Shown: positions 45,001-53,590 of the stretch, one piece after another | Layout of the letters: each line of letters begins with the position of its first letter | How positions within the stretch are numbered: the stretch's first letter is position 1 | Assembly (NCBI RefSeq): GCF_034314105.1 | Contig: NZ_JAVIWJ010000001.1 | Location: 1,613,501 to 1,677,500 of the forward strand | Length of the DNA stretch: 64,000 nt | DNA from: Pseudomonas sp. AB6 | GTDB taxonomy: Bacteria; Pseudomonadota; Gammaproteobacteria; Pseudomonadales; Pseudomonadaceae | Direction of reading: 5' to 3' | Translations under genes and position numbers: made by a program | Notes under the pieces: generated by a model | The model's input: only the letters and a program-made list of their open reading frames with translations | Told to the model about the DNA's origin: nothing | The model's database searches: none

Positions 45001-45473
45001 TCAAACGGTAAATTTCATCACCAGACCGTTCAACTCAGTGGCGAGCCGTGACAGTTTGTGGCTTGCCGTTGACGTTTGCTCGGCTGCCGTTGACGACTCG
45101 GCAGACAGGTCACGAATACTGATCAGGTTCTTGTCCACCGACCTAGCCACTTGCGCTTGTTGCTCCGAGGCGGTGGCGATCAGCATGTTTCGCTCGGCAA
45201 TGTTTACGATAGCGGCGGCGATTTCAACCAGTGCGGCACCCGCTTCGTGGGCGATCAATAAGGTTTTGTCGGCTTCAGTGCTGGTCAGAGTCATTGATGA
45301 AACGGCGTGTTCCGATCCCTCCTGGACGCCCCTAACGATTTGTTCGATTTCCAGAGTTGATTGTTGAGTACGGTGAGCCAAAGCCCGTACCTCATCGGCA
45401 ACGACCGCGAATCCCGTACCCTGATCACCCGCCCTCGCAGCTTCAATAGCGGCGTTTAGCACCAGCAGACGCG
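45001..45473 (-). pseudogene. Methyl-accepting chemotaxis protein, C-terminal fragment
   Basis: Only the end of the signalling domain remains: [34 protein letters not shown] and a C-terminal tail ending [18 protein letters not shown]. The sensor, membrane and first signalling parts are absent. Homology stops at about 45472, where an MFS fragment starts on the opposite strand. Confidence 0.8.
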
Positions 45474-45475
45474 CT

Positions 45476-46205
45476 CAATTTTTTCTGGCCGATGTCCGCG
45501 ACGGGCTTGGACCTTATCTGGCCATTTATCTGCTAGCGGTTCATCACTGGGACCCGGCCAGCATCGGCGTGGTCATGACCCTGGCGGGAATTGCTGCGTT
45601 GATCACACAAGCGCCGGCGGGTGCGATGATCGACGGCATATGTGGTAAACGCGGCCATGTTGCCGTTGGTGAGCCAAAAACTGTCGCTGGTCAATTTGCA
45701 AATGGCTACCCCGTTGAGCGCGGCCTGCATTGTCGCCGCGCAACTGGTCATGGTTCCTGCCGCCTGGCTTGTCGGGACCAAGGCCGATCAGTGGGGACGA
45801 AAGCCGCTGTTGCTTGCCGGATTCTTGATCCTGCCCTTGCGTGGGGTGCTTTACACCCTGTCCGATGACCCCTATTGGCTGGTCGCCATCCAAATGCTGG
45901 ACGGGGTTGGTGCCGGGTTATTTGGTGCGCTGTTTCCGTTGGTGGTGAAGGACCTGACACACCGCACTGGCCGATTCAATGTAAGCCTCGGCGCCCTGTC
46001 TACGGTGTTCGGTTTCGGCGCAGCGCTGAGTAACAGCCTCGCTGGGCTGGTGGTTCAACAGGCGGGCTACAGCGCGGCGTTTCTGACGCTGGCCGCAATA
46101 GCCAGCGTCGCGTTTGTTTTACTGTGGTGGGCGATCCCGGAAACCCTTCGCCAGTCAGATCGGTCCAGTACTGTCGACCTGAGCGCTTCCAGGGTCGCCC
46201 GATGA
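45476..46205 (+). pseudogene. MFS transporter, 5'-truncated with internal deletion and frameshift
   Basis: The first piece (QFFLADVRDGLGPYLAIYLL to PAGAMIDGI, 45476-45640) is the start of an MFS permease lacking its N-terminal codons. The second piece (from about 45642, NAAMLPLVSQKLS) is the second half of such a protein in another frame, ending at 46205. Membrane helices 3-6 are missing between them. It ends just before the convergent TetR gene, which may once have regulated it. Confidence 0.75.
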
Positions 46206-46772
46206 CTAGGGCAACAGCCCCGCCGCTCGGTAAACTTCGATTGTCTCGTCGAACGCCGCGATGTCATTGCGGCCTCGCGACACCAGTTGAGCGCCTTCAA
46301 CGGCCGAATAGATAGCCAGTGCCTTTTGCTGCAACGTTTTTAACGGGGCATCACCCTGTAGCAGGGACAGCACGGTTACCAGCCAGTTAACGTTCGCTTC
46401 AGTGAACGCATCCACTTCGGTTCTCACTTCAAGGGGCAGGTCCTGATACTCGGCGGCCATGATCCCGCACAGGCACATGCGATTGTCGTTGACCAGTGCC
46501 GAGCGAAAAATAGCGGTGTAGCCGTTTATCAAGAAGCGCGGATCTTGGGACTGCTCAGACAAACCTGTCAGGTATTTGACCCCATCTTCCGTATACCGCC
46601 GTGCGAGCGCAGCCCCCAAATCGCCCTTGGTGGGGAAGTGATGGTGAATGCTGGCGCTTTTGATTCCGACTTCCTTCGCGATCTCGCGAAAGCTCAGCGC
46701 GTTATAGCCGAGGGCTTGCACCCTGGCGCGGGCGATGCCCAGGATGGTTTCTTTGGTACTTGAGGTTGTCAT
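46206..46772 (-). CDS. TetR/AcrR-family transcriptional regulator
   Basis: 188 residues from the ATG at 46772, which has AGGGAG upstream. The helix-turn-helix ALSFREIAKEVGIKSASIHH is typical, with a C-terminal ligand domain (ALVNDNRMCLCGIMAAEYQD) resembling regulators of reductases or transporters. It is convergent with the broken MFS gene. Confidence 0.85.
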   Translation of the reverse strand: MTTSSTKETILGIARARVQALGYNALSFREIAKEVGIKSASIHHHFPTKGDLGAALARRYTEDGVKYLTGLSEQSQDPRFLINGYTAIFRSALVNDNRMCLCGIMAAEYQDLPLEVRTEVDAFTEANVNWLVTVLSLLQGDAPLKTLQQKALAIYSAVEGAQLVSRGRNDIAAFDETIEVYRAAGLLP

Positions 46773-46894
46773 TAAGAAACTCCCTACTGACAAAGACCTG
46801 ATAAGAATACGTTGCTCGGCATTCTATCTATCTAGTGAAAGGTAGAACAGTGCCGCCGTAAAAATTATCCTGCCTAGAGTCGTTGGCAAATCCT

Positions 46895-49597
46895 TCACCA
46901 GGTCATACGAATCCCAACGTTGCCACTGATGCCTTTCAGGTCGTTGCTGTCCAGGTTGGCGTCATAGTCAGCGCCCAGGTAAACCGCGACCGTCGGCGAT
47001 AGCTGCGCCACAACTCCCATGCCGACATCGGCGGAAGAGGCTTTATGCTGAGTTTTTATCCGGTCCACGTCGTCGTAGGTCACCGTATCCGAGCCGCCAA
47101 ATGTCCGCCATACGTTGGCACGCAGATAAGGTTCGACCGGCGTATTGCTGACCCGATAGCGCCCATTCAAACGCACACCCAAACGCCCGGTGGTGTAGTT
47201 CTGGGAATCAAATGAAACCTCGGAAATTCCGTCGTTTTGATCGTCGAGGCTAATGTGCTGACTGATCAACTGCGCTTGCGGCTCAACACTCCAGTGATCG
47301 GACAGCGCTACCGGGTAGCCACCTTCCAGAGAAAACGTCAGCCCGTGGCCGTGGGTATCGAGCTTCACCCCTCTGTCCGACTGACTGTTTCCGTCTAAAC
47401 GAGTGGCCATGGCCACCGCGTCCACATACCAGCCTGATCGGTCCGACAGGGTCCAATAAAGCCCGACATTATCGCCATCGAGCTTGGTCTGACCCGCTTG
47501 GCGCCCCTGAAAGCCTTCGGCAAATCCTTTTACGCTGCCGCGGAGGTGGGTTTGCCCCACAAAAAAACCAAAGCGTTGATAGCGTCCTTCACTTATTTCG
47601 GATGAGAAAAGGTCATTCCCGATCTGGAAGCCATCCAGAGAGCCATCAAGGCTGGGTGATACGGTTCCAGACCAGCTTTTCTTGAAGTCGTTGTTATAGA
47701 AGCGCCCCCATCCTGCAGACGCGAGACCGGTTTCGGTCAGCAGGCTTTGATCCCCCTGACGATCGTGAAATGTACCCAGGGCGTTGAGCATCAGGGTTTG
47801 CGCGGCCGGGACAACCACCGAATAGACCGGGACTTCCAACCTGAACAGCGGAATCGGCGCCGCCCCCGCCACGGCAGCAGGCAGCGCTGGCGTGGTGGCT
47901 GCCGGTGTCGGTGAAGCGTCGGCTGGGGAGTCAGCAGGAACTGTCGATGGCGGATCAGCGGGCGCCACGGGTGCGGCAGTCGGTGGTTCTACTGGCGGCT
48001 CGTCCGCCGCAACGATAGGCGCTGCGGGTGCTAAGGGCGGTGCAGATGGTGGCCGGATAATCACCGGCGGCGCGGCTGGCGGCGCAGCCCGAGGGGCGAT
48101 TGCGATAACAGAAGAGCGCAGGTACCAGTTGTTCTCGGAGCCCGCAGTAACGCCGCCTTTGAACAAATAATATTGATAGGCACCGGCTGACACCGAGTTC
48201 TTCAGTGCAAACGCATCGGCGCTGCTGGTCGCACCGTTTTGCGCCTGCACGACCTCGATACCGTTTTGAAGGGTCAAGGCACCTTGACCGCCGAGGTTAG
48301 AAATCCCTACTTGGGTATTTCCACTGATTGCACCTTGGGAGACGATTAACTTGTCGCTGGCAGAGCTGTCGTCGCCTAACACTGTTTGAAGTAGCAATTG
48401 CCCGCCACGGCCGACATAGTTGCCATACACCGACAGCGTATCCGCAGCACTCGAACTTGCGCTGGTCATGTCAATAACACCAGCGTTGGTCAGGGTCGTA
48501 AGTTGCCCGGAGGTGTAGGGCCTGACCGCTCCATTGGTCACCTGCAATGCGCTGGTGCTGTCGATAGTGAAACTGCCGGTGCCACTGGAACTGTCACCCA
48601 GAAAGAAATCCCCGACCAAGTTAAACCGGCTGTTATTGGTGAGGTTGACTGACTCCCATCCGATGTACCGGGCGGCACCAGCAGATGAGCTGTTGTCAAA
48701 GGTCAAGGTGTCCTTACCCAGTCCGCCGTCCACCGAGGGTGTTAGAGACAACGTGTCTTCGGTCAAATGACTAATAAGCGCCGTGTCATTACCGTCCCCC
48801 ATCAAAATAGACGACTTGATCAAACCTCCGGCGTTCCAAATAAACCCGTCATTACCGGTACCGGCGCGTATTTCACCGTTTATAACACCGCCGGTAACGG
48901 TAATACGGTCGTCGCCGCCACTGACGCTGATATTGCCGCCGATGGTGCCGCCGGACACAATAATCGTGTCATCGCCAAAGCCCGTCACCAAGTTACCCAA
49001 GATAGTGCCGCCCGACATATCAAAGAGGTTGTCGTCCAGCTTCATGTTGACGCGGCCGATAGTGCCACCGGTCATCTTGGCGATATCACCATCATCAAAA
49101 CCGCCGACGATGGTGCCTCCGGTCATCAAAAAAACATCGCGACTGTTGCCCTGGGTCAGCGATGCAATAGTGCCCCCGGTCATTTGAAAATTATCAACAC
49201 CGCTGCCCTGTGAAACGCCACCACTCACGGTTCCGGCGCTTATTTTAAATACGTTGGCGCCATCCCCTTGATCAACGGAGCCGAGGATTTTTCCCGAGTC
49301 CATTTGAATGACATCATTCTGCGGGCCAAAAATGATGTTTCCATTAACGGTGCCCGTACCGCCAACGGGAAATGCCAAACTGTTAGCGCCCGACAAATCG
49401 GTCAGTCCATTACTGGAACCGCTGCTGCAGCTATAGACGTCGTTGCCTGCCGATGCAATTAACGTACAGTCCGCCTTTGCCACCCCCGTTAGACTGATCG
49501 CGCACACTAAGGTCGCGGACCCTACTAACAGAACCGGCCCATGCACCGACACTGCGGTGTATTTAGCAGACCGCAAGACTTGGTTAAAGGTAAGCAT
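46895..49597 (-). CDS. Autotransporter (type V secretion) with beta-helix passenger
   Basis: 900 residues. An extended signal sequence (about 42 residues, ending near VAKADC) leads into a passenger with repeated GGTI units (MTGGTIASL, MTGGTIVGG, MSGGTILGN, VSGGTIGGN), typical of a right-handed beta-helix. A Pro/Ala-rich linker (about 500-600) follows, then a C-terminal autotransporter barrel (about 640-900) with GRLGVRLNGRYRVSN and ending GNVGIRMTW. It is exported to the cell surface and may act in adhesion. The Trp end is an acceptable variant of the usual aromatic. Confidence 0.85.
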   Translation of the reverse strand: MLTFNQVLRSAKYTAVSVHGPVLLVGSATLVCAISLTGVAKADCTLIASAGNDVYSCSSGSSNGLTDLSGANSLAFPVGGTGTVNGNIIFGPQNDVIQMDSGKILGSVDQGDGANVFKISAGTVSGGVSQGSGVDNFQMTGGTIASLTQGNSRDVFLMTGGTIVGGFDDGDIAKMTGGTIGRVNMKLDDNLFDMSGGTILGNLVTGFGDDTIIVSGGTIGGNISVSGGDDRITVTGGVINGEIRAGTGNDGFIWNAGGLIKSSILMGDGNDTALISHLTEDTLSLTPSVDGGLGKDTLTFDNSSSAGAARYIGWESVNLTNNSRFNLVGDFFLGDSSSGTGSFTIDSTSALQVTNGAVRPYTSGQLTTLTNAGVIDMTSASSSAADTLSVYGNYVGRGGQLLLQTVLGDDSSASDKLIVSQGAISGNTQVGISNLGGQGALTLQNGIEVVQAQNGATSSADAFALKNSVSAGAYQYYLFKGGVTAGSENNWYLRSSVIAIAPRAAPPAAPPVIIRPPSAPPLAPAAPIVAADEPPVEPPTAAPVAPADPPSTVPADSPADASPTPAATTPALPAAVAGAAPIPLFRLEVPVYSVVVPAAQTLMLNALGTFHDRQGDQSLLTETGLASAGWGRFYNNDFKKSWSGTVSPSLDGSLDGFQIGNDLFSSEISEGRYQRFGFFVGQTHLRGSVKGFAEGFQGRQAGQTKLDGDNVGLYWTLSDRSGWYVDAVAMATRLDGNSQSDRGVKLDTHGHGLTFSLEGGYPVALSDHWSVEPQAQLISQHISLDDQNDGISEVSFDSQNYTTGRLGVRLNGRYRVSNTPVEPYLRANVWRTFGGSDTVTYDDVDRIKTQHKASSADVGMGVVAQLSPTVAVYLGADYDANLDSNDLKGISGNVGIRMTW

Positions 49598-49841
49598 CCC
49601 TGTTCTCCTAACCGGGCACTTACACTTGAACTTCGCCGTAAGTACCCTCCTTTATCTTCAACGGTTAGCGGGAGAGGCTTCTTTAAGCCAACCCGATCCT
49701 TGGGTTCTATTGACCCTAGTCGCACCCTTGAAATATCGCAACTTCCGGCCCCGAGCACATAACATGCGCATCTATTCATTGATTTATTGCGCATGCGCAC
49801 TAAACTGACAACCCATTACCCACCGTCAAGGAGCGTTGGCC

Positions 49842-50249
49842 ATGGCAAACGCAAGCACCGTCCACCCCGCCGTTCACAGCGTAGACACACCGGAGGCGGG
49901 CCGGGTGGCCTTGAAATTCTTCTTCGGTCTGATGGAGCATTGGGGTTGTTCGGCGGATCAGCAGCGAGCGCTATTGGGTTCGATCAGCACCACCACTTTT
50001 TATAAATACAAACGCCTGCCCAGTGTTCGACTGCCCCATGACACCTTGGAGCGGATCTCGTACCTGATGGGAATTCACAAGGCACTGAGCATTATTTTCA
50101 GCAACAACCATGATCGGGTGTACGCCTGGGTCAGCAGCCCCAACACTGCCGCGCCGTTTAATGGTCAAACGGCGCTTAAGTACATGCTGGCCGGTCGCGT
50201 TGTTGATATTGCAGATGTGCGCCGTTATCTGGATGGGGTACGCGGATGA
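49842..50249 (+). CDS. Xre-like antitoxin of a RES-Xre module
   Basis: 135 residues. AAGGAG lies 8 bp before the ATG at 49842. The N-terminal helix-turn-helix-like part (MEHWGCSADQQRALLGSIST) is followed by the DUF2384/toxin-binding domain (RISYLMGIHKALSIIFSNNH, then GQTALKYMLAGRVVDIADVR). It overlaps the RES toxin gene by 4 bp, as in ParS/MbcA-type antitoxins. It neutralises the toxin and probably represses the operon. Confidence 0.85.
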   Translation: MANASTVHPAVHSVDTPEAGRVALKFFFGLMEHWGCSADQQRALLGSISTTTFYKYKRLPSVRLPHDTLERISYLMGIHKALSIIFSNNHDRVYAWVSSPNTAAPFNGQTALKYMLAGRVVDIADVRRYLDGVRG

Positions 50250-50929
50250 TCCTGCCGAAACAAGAGATACCCGCGTGGGACAACGCCTATCGAATCATCA
50301 GCAGCTCGTTCCCGCCGATCACCCTGTTCGAAGACATTCTGGACCCGTCAGAATTGCAGGTGGCCTACGCTTTGGAATCCCTCACCAATGATCGATTGGC
50401 TGAACAAGCGGGCGTCATCAGTCGGGTTAGCCCGGAAGATTGTGTGTCAGGCCCTGGTTCTACACCGGTGATGGCAGCTTTTACTCACATTGGCAGGGTC
50501 AGCCGGTTTACCGACGGGACGTTTGGCATTTATTACGCCGCCAACAGCCAGACCGCCGCCATCGCAGAAACAAGCTTTCATCAGGAACGATTTCTTGCCG
50601 CCACCCAAGAGCCTGACGTTGAACTGACCATGCGCACCTACGTCAATAAAGTGGTGAAGCCGATGCACGACATTCGTGCTGATTTCGGCCACTTGCATGA
50701 CCCCGACCCCGCCCACTATGGGATTGCACAAGCGTTCGCGAAAAAGCTGCGTGAAGCAAAATCCTGGGGGATTTTGTACAACAGCGTCCGCGCCACTGGC
50801 CATGAATGCATTGCAGCGTTTCGCCCAACAGCGGTGTCAATTCCGGTGCAAGGCAAACATATTCGTTACGTGCGGGATGCCAAAAGCCAAAAAATCGGTT
50901 GCTTTTTTGAAATTACTCCAGTGATTTAA
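50246..50929 (+). CDS. RES-domain toxin (NAD+-degrading)
   Basis: 227 residues with the RES core FTDGTFGIYYAANSQTAAIA and Arg, Glu and Ser residues typical of the family (SRFTDG, AETSFHQERFL). RES toxins deplete NAD+ by phosphorolysis or hydrolysis. It is coupled to the antitoxin by an ATGA-type overlap. Confidence 0.85.
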   Translation: MILPKQEIPAWDNAYRIISSSFPPITLFEDILDPSELQVAYALESLTNDRLAEQAGVISRVSPEDCVSGPGSTPVMAAFTHIGRVSRFTDGTFGIYYAANSQTAAIAETSFHQERFLAATQEPDVELTMRTYVNKVVKPMHDIRADFGHLHDPDPAHYGIAQAFAKKLREAKSWGILYNSVRATGHECIAAFRPTAVSIPVQGKHIRYVRDAKSQKIGCFFEITPVI

Positions 50930-51204
50930 GGCGTCTGCGCTTTGAAGGTCATTACGGTGAAGGTATTTGGATGAAACACCGGGTCGGCCTTGCGGGCTGA
51001 AGGCGGGGTGAAGTCCATGTAGGCACGATGAAATTACCGTTCCCAGCATGATCGGGCCGTCGAGCTTGAGCGCCGCGACATCGCGTGAACCGCTGATGCG
51101 GTCGGTACGGGGGTCAAGAAAATACAGCGTCGAATGGTCGACCCGCCGGCCGCTGGTGAAGATCACCCGCAGGCTGCTCAGCGCGGGAAATTCGCCGACG
51201 GGGC

Positions 51205-51340
51205 TCATGGCGTCAGCCCCGCTTCAAGCAGCAGGCACTGGAACATCGCTTGGGCCATGTACTTCTTGACCCCTGCGCTCGGACACCCCGATCTATTCAG
51301 CAATTTCCCGGTACGTGTTGCCATACACCTGAGCCAACAG
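51205..51340 (-). pseudogene. ECF sigma factor, C-terminal remnant cut by a Tn3-family element
   Basis: On the minus strand the sequence LPLLAQVYGNTYREIAE, then a stop, IGVSERR, and after a frameshift VKKYMAQAMFQCLLLEAGL ends at 51205. This is the region-4 helix-turn-helix of a FecI-type sigma factor. It begins exactly at the GGGG end of the transposon repeat at 51341, so the insertion cut the gene, and it has decayed since. The stop overlaps the ATG of an unrecognised downstream frame (51208 leftward, beginning MSPVGEFPALSSLRV), which may be the former partner gene. Confidence 0.6.
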
Positions 51341-51378
51341 GGGGAGCCTACAGAATTCGGAAAAAATCGTACGCTAAG
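51341..51378. repeat. 38-bp left terminal inverted repeat of a Tn3-family element
   Basis: Begins GGGGAGCCTACAGAATTCGG and ends ATCGTACGCTAAG, the canonical 38-bp Tn3 form with the ACGCTAAG inner end. It is followed by ParDE genes and a resolvase. The right repeat could not be found. Confidence 0.8.
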
Positions 51379-51424
51379 GTTTTTCGATCAGTCGTAGGCC
51401 CGCCAGTTGATGTGTTCCGTTCCT

Positions 51425-51700
51425 CTATCGGTCTTCGCGGGTGTGCCACAGGCGCAGCAGGTAGATAGTGGAATCCGCGATCTCGTAACGCATCTCGTAT
51501 TGGCCGATCTGAATTCGGCGTACGTCCCTTGGCTCGAATTCCTCCAGGCGTTCTCCAATGCGCGGATTGGTCAGCAGCGTGGTAGGTGCGGTGGTGAGTT
51601 CCTGCACTGCTCGTGCGGCAGCAGGTTGATTCACCGAGGCCAGAAACTCGTATAGCCGGGTAATGTCGGAAAGCGCCTTGCTTGTCCACTTCAATTCCAT
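51425..51700 (-). CDS. parE: ParE/RelE-family toxin
   Basis: 91 residues: MELKWTSKALSDITRLYEFL, NPRIGERLEEF and a C-terminal YEIADSTIYLLRLWHTREDR, the standard ParE pattern. ParE toxins poison DNA gyrase. It overlaps the antitoxin gene by one base and follows it, so it is translated from the same message. Confidence 0.85.
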   Translation of the reverse strand: MELKWTSKALSDITRLYEFLASVNQPAAARAVQELTTAPTTLLTNPRIGERLEEFEPRDVRRIQIGQYEMRYEIADSTIYLLRLWHTREDR

Positions 51701-51972
51701 CAGCGCGGCACCGGCAACGGAGTGTCGGTGCTGAGACTGTCAGCCCAGGCCTGGACGGCTTGGTGGTCAATAACGCGTCCAGCGTCAACATCAGCCAAAG
51801 CCTCACGGGTCAGGCGACTACGCTCTTCTTCTTGGTCTATCCAAGCGGACAGAGCTTGCTTGACGATCCAGTTCTTGGAGCGCTCCAGACGCTCAGCCAT
51901 CAAATCGACTTTTTCCGCCAGTTGCACCGGAACGTGAGCTGTGACGGATCGGGTTTTGGCGGTGGTTGCCAT
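51700..51972 (-). CDS. parD: CopG/ParD-type ribbon-helix-helix antitoxin
   Basis: 90 residues with a ribbon-helix-helix N-terminus (SVTAHVPVQLAEKVDLMAER, then SKNWIVKQALSAWI) and a toxin-binding tail. It is divergent from the resolvase, with the probable res region between. Confidence 0.85.
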   Translation of the reverse strand: MATTAKTRSVTAHVPVQLAEKVDLMAERLERSKNWIVKQALSAWIDQEEERSRLTREALADVDAGRVIDHQAVQAWADSLSTDTPLPVPR

Positions 51973-51994
51973 ATGTGGTTAATCCTGATTTATT

Positions 51995-52300
51995 TCGATT
52001 CAACCTAAATCATAGTGAATAATCACGCGTCGTCAAGCTTGTTGTCAGGTTGGGCTATACCCTAACCTGATGTCAGATTGAGTTATGCAACCATGTCAGA
52101 TTAGAGTGCTTTTTCAAAAAAATTGACACTTGAAGCCCTGAAACCCTGCTGGACAATGGTCTTCAAACGCACGCTGAAGAGAAAGAGGGCTTTTTATGGC
52201 ATTGCCATCGATGGCTCTCAACGGTCACGGCCTCGCACTGCGTAGCCTAAAATCGGCGAATACCGCCTCCGGCCAGTAACCACCAATCTAGGGAGGAACC
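51995..52300. promoter_or_regulatory. Probable res site and divergent promoters of parDE and tnpR
   Basis: This 300-bp AT-rich gap contains repeated TGTCAGATT words (52071 and 52096) and AACCTGA/TCAGGTT-type words of the kind that form resolvase subsites. No gene is seen. The exact subsites cannot be drawn by eye. Confidence 0.45.
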
Positions 52301-52862
52301 TTGCAGGGACAACGTATCGGCTATGTCCGGGTCAGCAGTTACGACCAAAACCCGGAACGCCAACTGGAACAAACCGAGGTGAACAAGCTGTTCACCGACA
52401 AAGCCTCTGGCAAGGATACCCAGCGTCCGCAACTGGAGGCCATGCTCGGCTTCGTTCGCGAGGGTGACACCGTTGTGGTTCACAGCATGGATCGCTTGGC
52501 GCGCAACCTAGATGACCTTCGGCGCTTGGTACAAAAAGCTGACCAAGCGCGGTGTGCGTATCGAGTTTCTTAAGGAGAGCCTGACGTTTACCGGCGAGGA
52601 CTCACCCATGGCCAACCTGATGTTATCGGTCATGGGAGCCTTCGCCGAGTTCGAGCGAGCGCTAATTCGCGAGCGACAGCGCGAGGGAATCGCCCTGGCC
52701 AAGCAACGTGGCGCTTACCGGGGCCGCAAGAAAGCTCTGTCTGACGAACAGACCGTCGCAGTCCGTCAACGGGTCGCTGCCGGCGAGCCGAAAGCCCAAT
52801 TAGCCCGTGAGTTCGGTATAAGTAGGGAAACCCTCTACCAGTACCTACGCATGGATGACTGA
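52301..52862 (+). pseudogene. tnpR: Tn3-family serine resolvase, frameshifted
   Basis: The first frame (IGYVRVSSYDQNPERQLEQ with the catalytic Ser, then VVHSMDRLARNLDDLRRLVQ) breaks at an A5 tract near 52530-52535. The second frame continues LTKRGVRIEFLKESLTFTG, FAEFERALIRERQREGI and the C-terminal helix-turn-helix LAREFGISRETLYQYL. Removing one A restores a normal 187-residue resolvase. It could be a real mutation or a homopolymer sequencing error. Confidence 0.75.
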
Positions 52863-52865
52863 TAC

Positions 52866-53300
52866 ATGTCCCGTCGCTCGATACTCTCGGCCTCTGAGCG
52901 CGACACGCTGCTTGCGCTGCCGGAAAGCCAGGACGACCTGATCCGCTACTACACCTTCAAATGCGTCGTCGCGTGCATGCAGGTTTGAACAAGGAAGAGG
53001 CTCGCAATGCCTTGGCCAGGGCGGTGTTCTTCAACCGTTTCGGTGAAATCAGGGATCGGAGCTTCGAGCAGCAACGCTATCGGGCCAGCAGCCTGAACCT
53101 GGTGACCTCCGCCATTGTGCTATGGAACACGGTCTATCTGGAGCGGGCAACCCAAGGGCTGACTGACGCCGGAAAGCCGGTGAACACCGACCTGTTTCAA
53201 TGCCTGTCGCCGTTGGGCTGGGAACACGTCAACCTGACCGGCGATTATGTCTGGCGGCAGAGCCGCAAGCACCCCAACAGGAAAGCGTGCCTAGCCTTGT
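52866..53300 (+). pseudogene. tnpA: Tn3-family transposase, internally deleted
   Basis: The start [20 protein letters not shown] with LIRYYTF joins directly to the C-terminal end: [40 protein letters not shown] and [13 protein letters not shown]. About 800 residues with the DDE catalytic core are missing, and the joint also shifts frame near 52960. The reading decays after the TGDYVWR motif. Confidence 0.8.
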
Positions 53301-53590
53301 CGGACAGGCGACGGAGCATCGCATCGATTCATGCAACGCCTGCAGCAGGATCGGGTGATGGCAGGGTCGTTAGAGGATGTGGGCATCGGCGAAGTCAAAA
53401 TGGAATCTGGCGTGGAACAAGTTGATGCGGACAGTAACCAATCTCATTCGCGACGTCGACTCTCACTGCTCACTGCTCACTGCCGCGCTAAGATACCGAC
53501 CAAGTGGCATAGTGGCAAAAGCAACGCAGTCAATCAGACGCAAATTCCAGACTGTCGGCCTGTGCTGACATCACGCCTTCGGAGATGCAC

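Larger units (their letters stand above)
51341..53300. mobile_element. Decayed Tn3-family transposon with ParDE toxin-antitoxin
   Basis: The order is terminal repeat, parE, parD, res region, tnpR (frameshifted), tnpA (internally deleted). A toxin-antitoxin pair beside the res site is a known feature of one Tn3 branch. The right end is lost near the sulfide genes, so the right boundary given is approximate and the element is immobile on its own. Confidence 0.7.

Noticed and set aside
52525..52540. Programmed ribosomal frameshift in tnpR
   Set aside because: The needed shift is +1 at CAA AAA G, not a standard -1 slippery heptamer, and resolvases are not known to need one.
53462..53483. Three CTCACTG units as a CRISPR or iteron array
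   Set aside because: Units are only 7 bp with no spacers, and no cas or replication gene is near.
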